Shown here in pieces: positions 1 to 9,000 of a stretch of DNA of 64,000 nt. Positions within the stretch are counted from its first letter, which is position 1; each line of letters opens with the position of its first letter. The translations under genes were made by a program, and so were the position numbers. The stretch is from assembly GCF_001420005.1 (NCBI RefSeq), contig NZ_LJAK01000007.1, forward strand, positions 115,919 to 179,918, given 5' to 3'. The notes beneath the pieces were generated by a model. It was not told where the DNA came from and did not search any database. It was given only the letters and a program-made list of their open reading frames with translations. The DNA is from Loktanella sp. 3ANDIMAR09. Lineage in GTDB: Bacteria; Pseudomonadota; Alphaproteobacteria; Rhodobacterales; Rhodobacteraceae.

Positions 1-81
1 CTCGGGTGGTGGCGTGACCTGTGCCTGCACTGGCCCGGCCAAAGCACCAACCATCAGAACCGCCATCAATTTAATGCGCAT
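1..81 (-). CDS. Exported protein, N-terminal signal peptide only (partial)
   Basis: Reading down from an ATG at 81, 27 codons stay open to the window edge. They encode a classic signal peptide: MRIK positive start, hydrophobic stretch (LMAVLMVGALAG) and a likely signal peptidase I site after PVQA. The mature part begins with Gln and a Pro-rich stretch, then leaves the window. The protein is probably periplasmic or secreted; nothing about its function can be said. It lies downstream of lysK on the same strand with a 64-base gap. Confidence 0.6.
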   Translation of the reverse strand, partial: MRIKLMAVLMVGALAGPVQAQVTPPPE

Positions 82-145
82 GACACTATCCCCCGTGTCC
101 AATATCAAATCAGACACGGTGGAAATCGCCAAAGGGTTTCGTCCG

Positions 146-1726
146 TCAGCCTTGCTGCAAATCGCCGCGCAAGGCCGTCTCGATCAGGGCGATCGTCTCA
201 TCCACACCATATAGCGCGATAAACCCGCCGAACCGTGGCCCCTGACTGGCACCCAGCAAAATCTCGTACAGGGCTGTGAACCAGTCTCGCAGTGGCTCGA
301 ACCCATGCGCCTTGCCAACCGCAAAGACCTCTGACTGCAACCCTTCGGCATCCAGACCTCCGTCCCACTGACGCAGCCGTTGCACCAGATCATCCAAAGC
401 TGCTTCTTCACGCGCATCAGCCGCGCGATAGACTTTCTTGGGTTTGACGAAATCATTGTAATACTGCACCGCGAACCCGGCTGCCTGATCCAGTTGCGGA
501 TGCGTTGCGGCGCTTGCCTCTGGTGCATAGCGCTGGATAAACCCCCACAACGTTTCCTTGTCCTCTGCGCCCGACACGCTGGCCAGATTCAGCAACATGG
601 AAAACGGCACTACCATATCGGACGCGGGCACGTTGTGGCCGTGAATATGGAACACCGGATTGTTCAGGCGCGCAGCCTCGTCTTGATCGGCATAGGCCCG
701 CAACTGCTGGTGATATTCATCCACTGCCTTGGGGATCACATCGAAATGCATGCGCTTTGCGGTCTTGGGCTTGAGGTACATGAAATAGCTCAGCGTTTCC
801 GTCGCCGCATAGGTCAGCCACTCGTCGATCGTCAGGCCGTTGCCGCTGGTCTTGGAAATCTTGTGGCCCTGATCGTCCAGAAACAGCTCGTAGGTGAAAT
901 GCTCGGGCGCGCGTCCGCCCAAGACCCGGCAGATCCCGTCATAGATCGGCGTGTTGGCGGCGTGATCCTTGCCGTACATCTCGAAATCGACATCCAGCGC
1001 AGCCCAGCGCGCGCCAAAATCGGGCTTCCACTGCAATTTCACATTGCCGCCCGTGACCAGCAACGTGACATCGGTGCCGTCCTCATCGGTAAAGGTGATC
1101 ATGCCATCCGGCGTCACCTCCTTCATTGGGACATACAGAACACGCCCGGTCGCCGGGCTGATCGGCAGAAAGATCGAATAGGTTTCCTGACGCTCCTCTC
1201 GCAGGGACTTCAGCATGATCTTCATGATGTCGTCATAGCGCGCAGCGCTACGCAGCAGAATCTCGTCCATCTTGCCGGATTGGTAATATTCCGTCGAACT
1301 GGCGAATTCGTATTCGAACCCGAATGTATCGAGAAAATTGTTCAATCGCGCGTTCATGTGCGCGCCAAAGCTGCCATGCGTCCCGAACGGATCCGGCACC
1401 GCAGTCAGCGGACGCTGCATGTAGGGTTCCAACGCCGCAGGATCCGGGACATTGCCTGGGATCTTGCGCATCCCATCCATGTCATCGGAAAAACACAGCA
1501 ACTTTGTCGGGATGTCGCTGATGACCTCAAAGGCGCGACGCACCATGGTTGTCCGGCCCACTTCTCCGAATGTTCCGATGTGCGGCAGACCGGACGGCCC
1601 ATAGCCTGTCTCGAACAGGACATAGCCTTTTTCGGGGTCCTTCTTCTCGTACCGTTTGAGCACCCGACGTGCCTCCTCGAACGGCCAGGCCTTCGATGTC
1701 ATTGCAGCGTCACGGAATGTGCTCAT
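146..1726 (-). CDS. lysK: Lysyl-tRNA synthetase, class I
   Basis: 526 residues, the usual length for archaeal-type class I LysRS, which many alphaproteobacteria use instead of class II LysS. The HIGH-type signature ([13 protein letters not shown]) lies at about residues 43-55 and the KMSKS equivalent (KISKTSGN) near residue 290; both form the Rossmann-fold active site that activates lysine. The C-terminal third is the helical anticodon-binding region. The ATG at 1726 is preceded by GAGAG six bases upstream, so I keep it over the in-frame ATG at 1702. Cytoplasmic enzyme that charges tRNA-Lys. Confidence 0.97.
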   Translation of the reverse strand: MSTFRDAAMTSKAWPFEEARRVLKRYEKKDPEKGYVLFETGYGPSGLPHIGTFGEVGRTTMVRRAFEVISDIPTKLLCFSDDMDGMRKIPGNVPDPAALEPYMQRPLTAVPDPFGTHGSFGAHMNARLNNFLDTFGFEYEFASSTEYYQSGKMDEILLRSAARYDDIMKIMLKSLREERQETYSIFLPISPATGRVLYVPMKEVTPDGMITFTDEDGTDVTLLVTGGNVKLQWKPDFGARWAALDVDFEMYGKDHAANTPIYDGICRVLGGRAPEHFTYELFLDDQGHKISKTSGNGLTIDEWLTYAATETLSYFMYLKPKTAKRMHFDVIPKAVDEYHQQLRAYADQDEAARLNNPVFHIHGHNVPASDMVVPFSMLLNLASVSGAEDKETLWGFIQRYAPEASAATHPQLDQAAGFAVQYYNDFVKPKKVYRAADAREEAALDDLVQRLRQWDGGLDAEGLQSEVFAVGKAHGFEPLRDWFTALYEILLGASQGPRFGGFIALYGVDETIALIETALRGDLQQG

Positions 1727-1837
1727 GGTTGGTCTCTCTTGTAGTCACAGCGGGTTGCGGTGATGCAGGCGCCTCACTATTGCGAGGGGGGCTTGGCGTC
1801 AATAAATGCCATTCATACGCACGCGAAAGGGGATACC

Positions 1838-2254
1838 ATGTCAGCCGATACGATGACCGCGCAGGACGCGCTTGCCGCCCTCATGATCGCTGTCTCGGCG
1901 TCGGACGCAAACATCCAGACGTCCGAATTGATCAAGATCAACAGCGCGATCAACAACCTTCCGGTTTTCTCGGGTTTCGATGCAGAACGGCTGCCGCGTC
2001 TGACGCAGACCGTTTTCGATCTGCTGGATCAGGAAGACGGGCTGGAGGCCCTGTTTGGACTGATCCGCGACGCCCTGCCCGAACGGCTTTATGAAACGGC
2101 CTACGCATTGTCATGCGATGTTGCGGCTGCCGACGGCGCGATCGGTGAAACAGAAACCCGCATGCTCGAGGAAATCCGCTATGAACTGGCGTTGGACCGT
2201 CTGCATGCGGCTGCAATCGAACGTGGCGCGCGTGCACGGCACATGACCCTCTAA
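1838..2254 (+). CDS. TerB-like (tellurite resistance/DUF533-type) protein
   Basis: 138 residues. Two acidic repeats typical of the all-helical TerB fold are visible: SASDANIQTSEL near the N-terminus and VAAADGAIGETE near residue 105, each with the Asp/Glu spacing proposed to bind metal. No signal or membrane segment, so cytoplasmic. The start at 1838 is chosen because GAAAGGGGA lies five bases upstream; the longer reading from 1760 lacks a ribosome site. Biological role is unknown for most TerB proteins. A shared hairpin terminator follows. Confidence 0.8.
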   Translation: MSADTMTAQDALAALMIAVSASDANIQTSELIKINSAINNLPVFSGFDAERLPRLTQTVFDLLDQEDGLEALFGLIRDALPERLYETAYALSCDVAAADGAIGETETRMLEEIRYELALDRLHAAAIERGARARHMTL

Positions 2255-2257
2255 ACG

Positions 2258-2286
2258 AAAAGGCCCGGTCACTGACCGGGCCTTTT
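2258..2286. terminator. Bidirectional rho-independent terminator
   Basis: Perfect 13-bp stem with a 3-base loop (ACT). The stem begins with AAAA and ends with TTTT, so it can stop transcription on both strands. It sits between the convergent TerB-like gene and the small acidic membrane protein gene. Confidence 0.9.
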
Positions 2287-2303
2287 GCATCAGGTTGCAA
2301 GGT

Positions 2304-2555
2304 TTAGTTGCCGGTTGTCTCGGCTTCTTCCTCTTCGGGGGACTGAACGTCCAGTGTCGGCACTTCAACGGTCGTGCTGTCCACTTCGACGTCGCCCATT
2401 TCGACATCTGCTTCAGGCAGCTGGCCGCCTTCGACACTGACATCGACGTCAGGCAGCTGGCCTTCCTGGGTCTGTTCCACATCAACCATGAAAAACAGCA
2501 GATAGATGACCACGACCAAGACGATTGCGGCGATAATACCAAGTACGGCTTTCAT
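2304..2555 (-). CDS. Small membrane-anchored acidic protein
   Basis: 83 residues. One strong N-terminal membrane segment (residues about 4-22, rich in Ile/Val/Leu) is followed by a very acidic tail with repeated VDV, LPEADV and EEEEAE runs. It is probably anchored in the inner membrane with the tail outside. No family recognised. An AGGAAG-type ribosome site precedes the ATG, and the convergent gene ends at the shared terminator, which supports a real gene. Confidence 0.7.
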   Translation of the reverse strand: MKAVLGIIAAIVLVVVIYLLFFMVDVEQTQEGQLPDVDVSVEGGQLPEADVEMGDVEVDSTTVEVPTLDVQSPEEEEAETTGN

Positions 2556-2685
2556 TTTTTCTTCCTTGATTTCGGCGGCGACAAATTGTCGCTTTCTTCA
2601 CCAATCGAACGGCAAAGGGACGCGATTGGTTCCGCGTCTTTTCAATTAAGTTGTTGGACCGGACGTAACGATGACCCGGATTTGA

Positions 2686-4209
2686 TCAGCCGGTCATGTC
2701 TCCGAGGATCAGCCACCGTTGCAGCAGCTTCTGCTGCAACCGTTTTGCCCGACCGTTGTATGCAGCGGTCCCGGCCGGCGCTTCATCCAGTGACAACTTG
2801 GATTGTTCGCGTGCCTCCGGGTCATTGGAAAATATCGCGAAACTCAGTGACCGGCCCTGTGCAGTGGTCGCATATCCCGCCAGCGCCGAAACGAAATTCA
2901 ATGTCCCTGTCTTGGCGCGAACAGCACCCGGAAAGCCGTCCAGCGCGCGTCGACTGTCATCGACCATCACAACGTCACGCATCAGCGGCTCCAGTGTGGA
3001 TTTCACACCGGTGGCCCCCAGAAACGCAACCATTTCAGAGGCGCTGATTTCATTCTGATCCGTCAAACCGGAATGATCCGCAAATCGTGCAACAGCCCCG
3101 GTCCGTTCGGCGACCCATTCCGCCATCCGCGCGGCCGACAGGCGCATCGGCAACGGCGCGCCCTGACGCGCGGCAGTGGCCGTCATGCCCAGCACCTCGG
3201 CTGTCAGATTCGTGGAAAACCGCATCATGCCACGCGCAACATCGTCCAGCTGCGCGCTTTCATGCACTGCCAAATTTGCACCCTCGGGCTGTGTGTCTGT
3301 CAGCGTGCCTCTTGGCAGCACGATCCCGGACCCGGCGGCCAGCACCTGAAGCACCTCAGCCGCATAGATCGCTGGAAACCGGACCGGCAGCCACCGCGAC
3401 CCTGACCCGCCCAAGGCCCGGCGCGCCACGGTCCAATCGTCAAAATCGGCACCCTCTGCGTAGGTATAGATTGGCGAAGACCGATCCACGACCCGCATGC
3501 GCGCCGCGGTCACAGGCGGGCGCAGACTGTCGCTGCGTGCATCCATCGTTATGTCATAACCATTCGCGGTGCGTGCCCACTCGAACATGACGCGGTTAAA
3601 ATTCAGATTCAGGCCACCCAGGGACGGATTGTAGCTGAGTTGGTCCAACTGACCGGGTTCGATTTCCTTGACCCCCGGCAACGCACCGTCCCAAACCAGA
3701 AACCGACCGTCGATCCCTGTGATACCCGCCGCCACCAACTGTGCGACCAGACCCGCCAGGTCATCGGTCGCCAGTGTCGGATCGCCCCCGCCCGCCAGAA
3801 TCAGGTCGCCCTGCAAGACGCCATCAACGACTGGCCCTGTCCCGACCAGGCGAGTCCCAAACCGGTAGTCGGCACCAAGCGACTCGACGGCATAAAGCGC
3901 GGAAATCGCCTTGGTCACGCTGGCAGGTGGCCGTGCCGTGTCAGGATCGACCGCCTCCAGGACCTGACCCGTCACGGTATCCGCGATGACAAATCCGGTC
4001 TGCCCATCCAGACCTGCCTCGCGGATCAGATCAGCCGCCGTTCTGCGCAACATCGGCCGCGCAGACAAAAGCGCCTCGCCCTGAATTTGCGCATCTGGCC
4101 GCAGAACTGGCCGCAAGGTTTGCGTTGGCGCAGCAAAGGCGGCACCGGCCCCTCCGGCCAGCATTGATGCAATCAGGGCACGCCGCGTCAGATGTGATCC
4201 ACTACTCAT
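2686..4209 (-). CDS. dacB: D-alanyl-D-alanine carboxypeptidase/endopeptidase (PBP4 family)
   Basis: 507 residues, peptidase S13 family. The N-terminus (LTRRALIASMLAGGAGAAFA) is a Tat-like or Sec signal. The three active-site motifs are present: SVTK at residues 97-100 (nucleophile Ser97), STN in the RFSTNLTAEV segment, and KTGT in VRAKTGTLNFV near the C-terminus. The enzyme trims pentapeptides and cleaves cross-links in periplasmic peptidoglycan. It starts nine bases after the nadD stop, so the two form a probable operon. Confidence 0.95.
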   Translation of the reverse strand: MSSGSHLTRRALIASMLAGGAGAAFAAPTQTLRPVLRPDAQIQGEALLSARPMLRRTAADLIREAGLDGQTGFVIADTVTGQVLEAVDPDTARPPASVTKAISALYAVESLGADYRFGTRLVGTGPVVDGVLQGDLILAGGGDPTLATDDLAGLVAQLVAAGITGIDGRFLVWDGALPGVKEIEPGQLDQLSYNPSLGGLNLNFNRVMFEWARTANGYDITMDARSDSLRPPVTAARMRVVDRSSPIYTYAEGADFDDWTVARRALGGSGSRWLPVRFPAIYAAEVLQVLAAGSGIVLPRGTLTDTQPEGANLAVHESAQLDDVARGMMRFSTNLTAEVLGMTATAARQGAPLPMRLSAARMAEWVAERTGAVARFADHSGLTDQNEISASEMVAFLGATGVKSTLEPLMRDVVMVDDSRRALDGFPGAVRAKTGTLNFVSALAGYATTAQGRSLSFAIFSNDPEAREQSKLSLDEAPAGTAAYNGRAKRLQQKLLQRWLILGDMTG

Positions 4210-4218
4210 GCGCGGTAA

Positions 4219-4860
4219 CTAGCCACCTTTGACCACACCGGGCAACACGCTGCCGGTCACTTCCGCGCCAGACGCCCGTGCACGGATTGCCGATGACGAC
4301 AAACGGATCATTGGCATATTGACGAAACACCATGCCGGGGCGTCCTTGTGCGGCAACATTTGTGATGCAGTCGCCGGGATCCGCGCCGACTGATAGATTC
4401 GCGCAGCCTTGCTCAGACGGGCCGATATGCGATCACCCGGCCGCGCCAGCACACCGACCGGCACGGTGTTCATGATCCAGCGCCAGTCCTGCCACTGATC
4501 GAACTGCACCAGATTGTCGGCCCCCATCAGCCATACGAAACGCACGCCCGGATAGCGCGCGATCAACCCGCGCAACGTCTGGGCGGTGAACCGCGTCTGC
4601 ATTTGCGCTTCCAGTGCCGTGATCCTGACCCGTGGATGCTGCATCAAGGCCCGAGCCTGTTCGACCCGCTGCGACAATGGCGCAGGACCATGCTGTTTCA
4701 GGGGATTACCCGGACTGACCAGCCACCAGACCTGATCCAGCCCGAACCGCATCAGCGCCTGACGCGTCAGATGCGCGTGTCCGGCGTGGGCAGGATCGAA
4801 CGACCCGCCCAGCAAACCGATGCGCTGCCCCCTGCGCGCGACTGGCCAACCCTGCCTCAC
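4219..4860 (-). CDS. nadD: Nicotinate-nucleotide adenylyltransferase
   Basis: 213 residues. It carries the nucleotidyltransferase signature [14 protein letters not shown] near residues 15-28 and the C-terminal LSSSAIR motif (ISSTxIR) that binds ATP. It makes deamido-NAD from nicotinate mononucleotide and ATP. I choose the GTG at 4860 because GAGAGG lies just upstream; the open frame continues far beyond but would run under ettA on the other strand. Unlike in many bacteria it is not next to rsfS; here it is coupled to dacB. Confidence 0.92.
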   Translation of the reverse strand: MRQGWPVARRGQRIGLLGGSFDPAHAGHAHLTRQALMRFGLDQVWWLVSPGNPLKQHGPAPLSQRVEQARALMQHPRVRITALEAQMQTRFTAQTLRGLIARYPGVRFVWLMGADNLVQFDQWQDWRWIMNTVPVGVLARPGDRISARLSKAARIYQSARIPATASQMLPHKDAPAWCFVNMPMIRLSSSAIRARASGAEVTGSVLPGVVKGG

Positions 4861-5001
4861 AAACGCCCTCTCTCTTGCAGCAACCGGTAAATCGAAATGC
4901 AATCCCCGTGACAAGATCAACCACGCGCGTCTTTGATTGCCCCGCCGCCCCCCGACAGGTAAGACGATGCCGAATTTACACATCCAAAACGCGGTGCACC
5001 C

Positions 5002-6657
5002 ATGGCCAGCTATCAGTTCGTTTACTTTATGGACGGCGTGTCCAAGACCTATCCCGGCGGGAAAAAGGTATTTGAAAACATCCGCCTGAACTTTCTCCCA
5101 GGGGTGAAAATCGGTGTCGTCGGTGTCAACGGCACCGGTAAATCGACCCTGATGCGCATCATGGCAGGCCAGGACAAGGATTTCGCAGGCGAGGCATGGG
5201 CCGCCGAAGGCGCAAAGGTTGGCTACCTGCCGCAGGAACCCGAACTGGACGCGAACCTGACCGTGCGTGAAAACGTCATGCTGGGCGTTGCCGCGAAAAA
5301 GGCGGTTCTGGACAAGTATAACGAGCTTGCCATGAACTACTCCGACGAAACCGCGGACGAGATGGCAAAACTGCAAGACGAGATCGACGCGCAGAACCTC
5401 TGGGACCTCGATGCGCAGATCGACGTCAGCATGGAGGCCCTGCGCTGCCCGCCGGATGATGCCGACGTCACCACCCTGTCCGGCGGTGAAAAACGCCGTG
5501 TCGCGCTGTGCAAACTCCTGCTCGAAGCGCCCGACATGCTGCTGCTGGACGAACCGACTAACCACCTCGACGCCGAAACCATCGCTTGGCTCCAGCAGCA
5601 CCTGATCGACTACAAGGGCACGATTCTGATTGTCACCCACGACCGCTATTTCCTTGATGCGATCACGGGCTGGATTCTGGAACTGGACCGCGGTTCGGGT
5701 ATCCCGCACGAAGGCAATTATTCCAGCTGGCTGGAAGCCAAGGCCAAGCGGCTGGAAAAAGAGGCCAAAGAGGACAAGTCCAAGCAAAAGACACTGGAAC
5801 GCGAACTCGAATGGATGCGCCAGGGCGCCAAGGCGCGTCAGGCCAAGTCCAAGGCCCGGATCAGTGCCTACAACGACCTTGCCAGCCAGTCGGAACGCGA
5901 TCAGGTCGGTCGCGCCCAGATCATCATCCCCAACGGCCCGCGCCTTGGGTCCAAGGTGATCGAGGTCGAGAACCTGAAAAAAGGCATGGGTGACAAGCTG
6001 CTGGTCGAAGGCCTGTCCTTTGACCTGCCCCCCGGTGGCATCGTCGGCGTGATCGGTCCCAACGGGGCCGGTAAATCCACCCTCTTCTCGATGCTGACAG
6101 GTCAGCTGGAACCCGACGAAGGCTCTGTCACCTACGGCGACACGGTCAAACTGTCCTACGTTGATCAGTCGCGTGATGCGCTTTCACCAGATGCCACCGT
6201 CTGGGAGGAAATCACCGGCGGCGCCGAGATCATCGCGCTGGGCGATGCGCAGATGAACTCCCGCGCCTATTGCTCGGCCTTCAACTTCAAGGGCGGCGAC
6301 CAGCAGAAAAAGGTCGGCTTGCTGTCGGGTGGTGAACGCAACCGCGTCCACATGGCCAAACTGCTGAAATCCGGCGGCAATGTCCTGCTCCTCGACGAAC
6401 CGACCAACGACCTCGACGTGGAAACCCTCCGCGCGCTCGAGGACGCTTTGTCCAACTTTGCCGGTTGCGCCGTGATCATCAGCCACGACCGCTTCTTCCT
6501 CGACCGCCTCTGCACCCATATCCTCGCCTTCGAGGGCGACGCCCATGTCGAATGGTTCCAGGGCAACTTCGAGGATTACGAAGAAGACAAGAAGCGCCGT
6601 CTTGGTGCCGACGCGATGGAACCCAAGCGGATGAAGCACAAGAAGTTCACGCGCTAA
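5002..6657 (+). CDS. ettA: Energy-dependent translational throttle protein EttA (ABC-F)
   Basis: 551 residues with two ABC domains in one chain and no membrane segment. Walker A motifs are GVNGTGKST (about residue 43) and GPNGAGKST (about 352). Signatures are [12 protein letters not shown] and [12 protein letters not shown], and both Walker B motifs read LLLDEPTN. The charged linker after the first domain (about residues 245-290, rich in Lys/Glu/Arg) is the P-site tRNA interaction motif of ABC-F factors. It binds the ribosomal E site and gates early elongation according to ATP level. The ATG has no clear ribosome site. Confidence 0.96.
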   Translation: MASYQFVYFMDGVSKTYPGGKKVFENIRLNFLPGVKIGVVGVNGTGKSTLMRIMAGQDKDFAGEAWAAEGAKVGYLPQEPELDANLTVRENVMLGVAAKKAVLDKYNELAMNYSDETADEMAKLQDEIDAQNLWDLDAQIDVSMEALRCPPDDADVTTLSGGEKRRVALCKLLLEAPDMLLLDEPTNHLDAETIAWLQQHLIDYKGTILIVTHDRYFLDAITGWILELDRGSGIPHEGNYSSWLEAKAKRLEKEAKEDKSKQKTLERELEWMRQGAKARQAKSKARISAYNDLASQSERDQVGRAQIIIPNGPRLGSKVIEVENLKKGMGDKLLVEGLSFDLPPGGIVGVIGPNGAGKSTLFSMLTGQLEPDEGSVTYGDTVKLSYVDQSRDALSPDATVWEEITGGAEIIALGDAQMNSRAYCSAFNFKGGDQQKKVGLLSGGERNRVHMAKLLKSGGNVLLLDEPTNDLDVETLRALEDALSNFAGCAVIISHDRFFLDRLCTHILAFEGDAHVEWFQGNFEDYEEDKKRRLGADAMEPKRMKHKKFTR

Positions 6658-6675
6658 GATATGACCAGATGTGAC

Positions 6676-6703
6676 CTGTGACCTGCGCCCCCGCAGGTCA
6701 CAG
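6676..6703 (+). terminator. Hairpin after ettA
   Basis: A perfect 12-bp stem with a CCCC loop begins 19 bases past the ettA stop. No T-run follows, so it is a weak or rho-assisted terminator, or a 3' stabilising hairpin. GTGACCT occurs twice in tandem at the left arm. Confidence 0.5.
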
Positions 6704-6996
6704 GGTCAACCTCTGCATGACGCCTTGGGCTGCCACGGCCATTTGACGCGACAAGCAGACCGCGAATGCACAGTGGGTTCGGACCATACCCAGGTCACCG
6801 TCAGACCGGATGCGCAAAGAAATGCCGGTCCCAACACAACCCTTGCTTTTGTGGGCCAACTGCCCCATACGCGTCCGTGCAGACGTTACCATCTCGACCC
6901 CACTGTTCTCCTTCATACGGCGACAGCGCTCTCGATGCACTGACTACGCCACCCCGTCGCAATCCTGTGGGCGGACACTTATGAAGGAATATTCAC
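6704..6996 (+). promoter_or_regulatory. Leader region of the first cold-shock gene
   Basis: About 290 bases without a convincing gene. Small open frames exist on both strands but none has a ribosome site or recognisable product. Long 5' leaders that refold with temperature are usual for cspA-type genes, so this probably holds the promoter and leader. An AAGGAA ribosome site lies just ahead of the ATG at 6997. Confidence 0.4.
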
Positions 6997-7203
6997 ATGG
7001 CTACTGGCACCGTGAAATGGTTCAACGCAACCAAAGGCTTCGGCTTCATCGCTCCCGATGGCGGCTCCAAGGACGTTTTCGTCCACATCTCCGCTGTTGA
7101 GCGTTCCGGCCTGAACGGCCTGAACGACGACCAGAAGGTCACGTTCGACATCGAAGCTGGCCGCGACGGCCGCGAATCGGCTGTGAACCTGGCGCTGGCA
7201 TAA
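6997..7203 (+). CDS. Cold-shock protein (CspA family)
   Basis: 68 residues, one cold-shock OB fold. RNP1 (KGFGFIAP) is at residues 13-20 and RNP2 (VFVHIS) at 27-32; their aromatic residues stack on single-stranded nucleic acid. Such proteins melt RNA structure and act as chaperones at low temperature or in stationary phase. A near-identical copy follows 212 bases downstream. Confidence 0.95.
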   Translation: MATGTVKWFNATKGFGFIAPDGGSKDVFVHISAVERSGLNGLNDDQKVTFDIEAGRDGRESAVNLALA

Positions 7204-7217
7204 GCGTTCAGAACAGT

Positions 7218-7242
7218 GGGATGCGCGCCTGACGCGCATCCC
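7218..7242 (+). terminator. Hairpin between the two cold-shock genes
   Basis: Perfect 10-bp stem (GGGATGCGCG and its complement) with loop CCTGA, starting 15 bases after the first cold-shock gene. No T-run follows; termination, pausing or RNA protection are all possible. Confidence 0.5.
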
Positions 7243-7415
7243 GACCGGCCCAAACCCTGCCGAAATCGGGTCCCCTCCAAAAAATTGTTGATTTAGCGCC
7301 GGCACGCCACATACTCGGTGGTGCTACGTTACTTCTGTCGACCTCGTTCGAACCAGCTCTGACGGGCCGGGCTGCTGCACGTCCGCGAGCGGCGATTGAC
7401 ATAAGGAACGACACC

Positions 7416-7625
7416 ATGGCCACTGGCACTGTGAAATGGTTTAACACGACCAAAGGGTACGGATTTATTGCACCCGATGGCGGCTCCAAGGATATTTTCG
7501 TCCACATCTCTGCGGTTGAACGCTCTGGCCTGACGGGTCTTGCGGACAATCAAAAGGTCAGCTTTGACATCGAGGCGGGACGCGACGGCCGCGAAAGCGC
7601 CGTGAACCTTTCGCTCGCAGATTGA
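7416..7625 (+). CDS. Cold-shock protein (CspA family), second copy
   Basis: 69 residues, differing from the upstream copy at only about a dozen positions (for example KGYGFIAP for [15 protein letters not shown] for DVFVHIS). Both RNP motifs are intact. An AAGGAA ribosome site precedes the ATG. The 212-base spacer and hairpin suggest its own promoter or leader, so the two copies may respond to different conditions. It arose by tandem duplication. Confidence 0.95.
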   Translation: MATGTVKWFNTTKGYGFIAPDGGSKDIFVHISAVERSGLTGLADNQKVSFDIEAGRDGRESAVNLSLAD

Positions 7626-7631
7626 TGCGAG

Positions 7632-7649
7632 GCTGCCCCGTGGGGCAGC
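7632..7649. terminator. Hairpin between convergent csp and esterase genes
   Basis: GCTGCCCC and its complement around a GT centre, in the 27-base gap between two convergent stops. There is no strong T-run on either side. Likely a shared terminator. Confidence 0.55.
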
Positions 7650-7652
7650 TTA

Positions 7653-8330
7653 TCAATCCGGGGCCAGGCTTTCTGCGAATTCCAGGATGGCTGGTCCCAT
7701 CTCTTCGACAATCAGGCTCACGCCTTGGGCATTCGGGTGAATTCCATCTGATTGCAGCGCGTCGGTATTGATCCCTGACGCACCCTGTATCGCGGCGAAC
7801 CAATCAGACACCAGCGGGATGTTCCGCGCCTCTGCCAGATCTTCAAACATGCCGTTGAACGCGGATTGATACTCAGGTCCGTAATTGGCACCTGCCCGTA
7901 GACCAACCAACATCGCAGGCACGTCACGCGCTGCCGCCCCGTCCAGAATGGCATCCAGGTTCGCCTCCGAAGTCGCAGGATCAAGGCCGCGCAGAAAATC
8001 GTTGCCGCCCAGTGCCACGATGACCCCGTCCACATCCGGCGTCAGCGTCCAGTCCAGCCGAGACAAACCGCCCGCCGTGGTATCGCCTGACACGCCAGCG
8101 TTGATCAACGTCACATCCGCCCCCTGCTCATCCAGCCAGGCCTGCATTTGCGGCACGAATCCCTCTGCGGTGGGCAATCCGTAGCCTGCCGTCAGGCTGT
8201 CACCCAATGCGGCGATGGTGATCGGCTCTGCCAGAACCGGTGTGGCCAAAAAGCACATGATCGCAGCGTTGCGGATAGTGCGCGCCGCCCCATATCCACA
8301 AGGAGACCAACGCAGAAAGCTGACCCACAT
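7653..8330 (-). CDS. Arylesterase/lysophospholipase, SGNH hydrolase (TesA-like)
   Basis: About 225 residues with the four SGNH blocks: GDSLTAGYG (nucleophile Ser), GVSGDTT (Gly), GGNDFLRG (Asn) and DGIHPNAQG (Asp-His dyad). A hydrophobic stretch ending in VLA before EPIT looks like a signal peptide, so it is probably periplasmic. It hydrolyses short esters or lysophospholipids. The start is uncertain: the ATG at 8330 shares its bases with the start codon of the divergent ABC gene, and an in-frame ATG at 8258 would leave a very short signal. TesA next to YbbA/YbbP matches the E. coli arrangement. Confidence 0.85.
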   Translation of the reverse strand: MWVSFLRWSPCGYGAARTIRNAAIMCFLATPVLAEPITIAALGDSLTAGYGLPTAEGFVPQMQAWLDEQGADVTLINAGVSGDTTAGGLSRLDWTLTPDVDGVIVALGGNDFLRGLDPATSEANLDAILDGAAARDVPAMLVGLRAGANYGPEYQSAFNGMFEDLAEARNIPLVSDWFAAIQGASGINTDALQSDGIHPNAQGVSLIVEEMGPAILEFAESLAPD

Positions 8331-9000
8331 GCCCGAACCCGTCCTTTCGTTGTCCAATGTTTCGCTGTCGCTCGACGGAAATGCAGGCAAGGTCGATATT
8401 CTCCACGACATTTCGCTCGACGTCACAAGCGGTGAGACGTTGGGCCTGATCGGTCCAAGTGGTTCTGGCAAATCGTCGCTCCTCATGGTGATGGGTGGCC
8501 TCGAACAGGCCACCGCCGGTCGTATCACGGCCCTAGATGCGCAACTGACCGACATGTCAGAGGATCAACTGGCCCGGTTCCGTCGCAATAATATGGGTGT
8601 GGTGTTCCAGTCTTTCCACCTGATCCCGACAATGACTGCATTGGAAAACGTAGCGACCCCCCTCGAACTGGCCGGGGTGGCTGATGCATTCGACAGGGCG
8701 CAGGCCGAACTGGTGGCCGTCGGGCTGGAAACACGCATGAACCACTATCCATCACAATTGTCGGGTGGCGAACAGCAGCGCGTGGCCCTCGCCCGTGCAT
8801 CCGCCCCGCGGCCCCGCATTCTTCTTGCGGATGAACCGACGGGCAACCTTGATGCCACAACCGGTGCCGCGATCATCGACCTTTTGTTCGGACTGCGTGA
8901 CCGTCACGGGGCCACGCTGATCATGGTCACCCATGCGCCTGATCTGGCAGACCGCTGCGACCGTGTCATTCCGCTGCGCGACGGGCGGCTGTCAGCATGA
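8329..9000 (+). CDS. ABC transporter ATP-binding protein (YbbA/LolD type)
   Basis: About 223 residues. Walker [10 protein letters not shown], signature [14 protein letters not shown], Walker [13 protein letters not shown] and the switch His in VTHAPD are all intact. The DEPTGNLD sequence is typical of the MacB/LolD/YbbA group that powers FtsX-type permeases. The ATG at 8329 is chosen because homology starts there ([11 protein letters not shown]). It overlaps the next gene by four bases (ATGA), so the two are translationally coupled. It is divergent from the TesA-like gene. Confidence 0.93.
   Translation: MPEPVLSLSNVSLSLDGNAGKVDILHDISLDVTSGETLGLIGPSGSGKSSLLMVMGGLEQATAGRITALDAQLTDMSEDQLARFRRNNMGVVFQSFHLIPTMTALENVATPLELAGVADAFDRAQAELVAVGLETRMNHYPSQLSGGEQQRVALARASAPRPRILLADEPTGNLDATTGAAIIDLLFGLRDRHGATLIMVTHAPDLADRCDRVIPLRDGRLSA

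Noticed and set aside
4861..5787. N-terminal extension of nadD
   Set aside because: It runs under the ettA gene on the opposite strand and has no NadD similarity; the GTG at 4860 has a good ribosome site.
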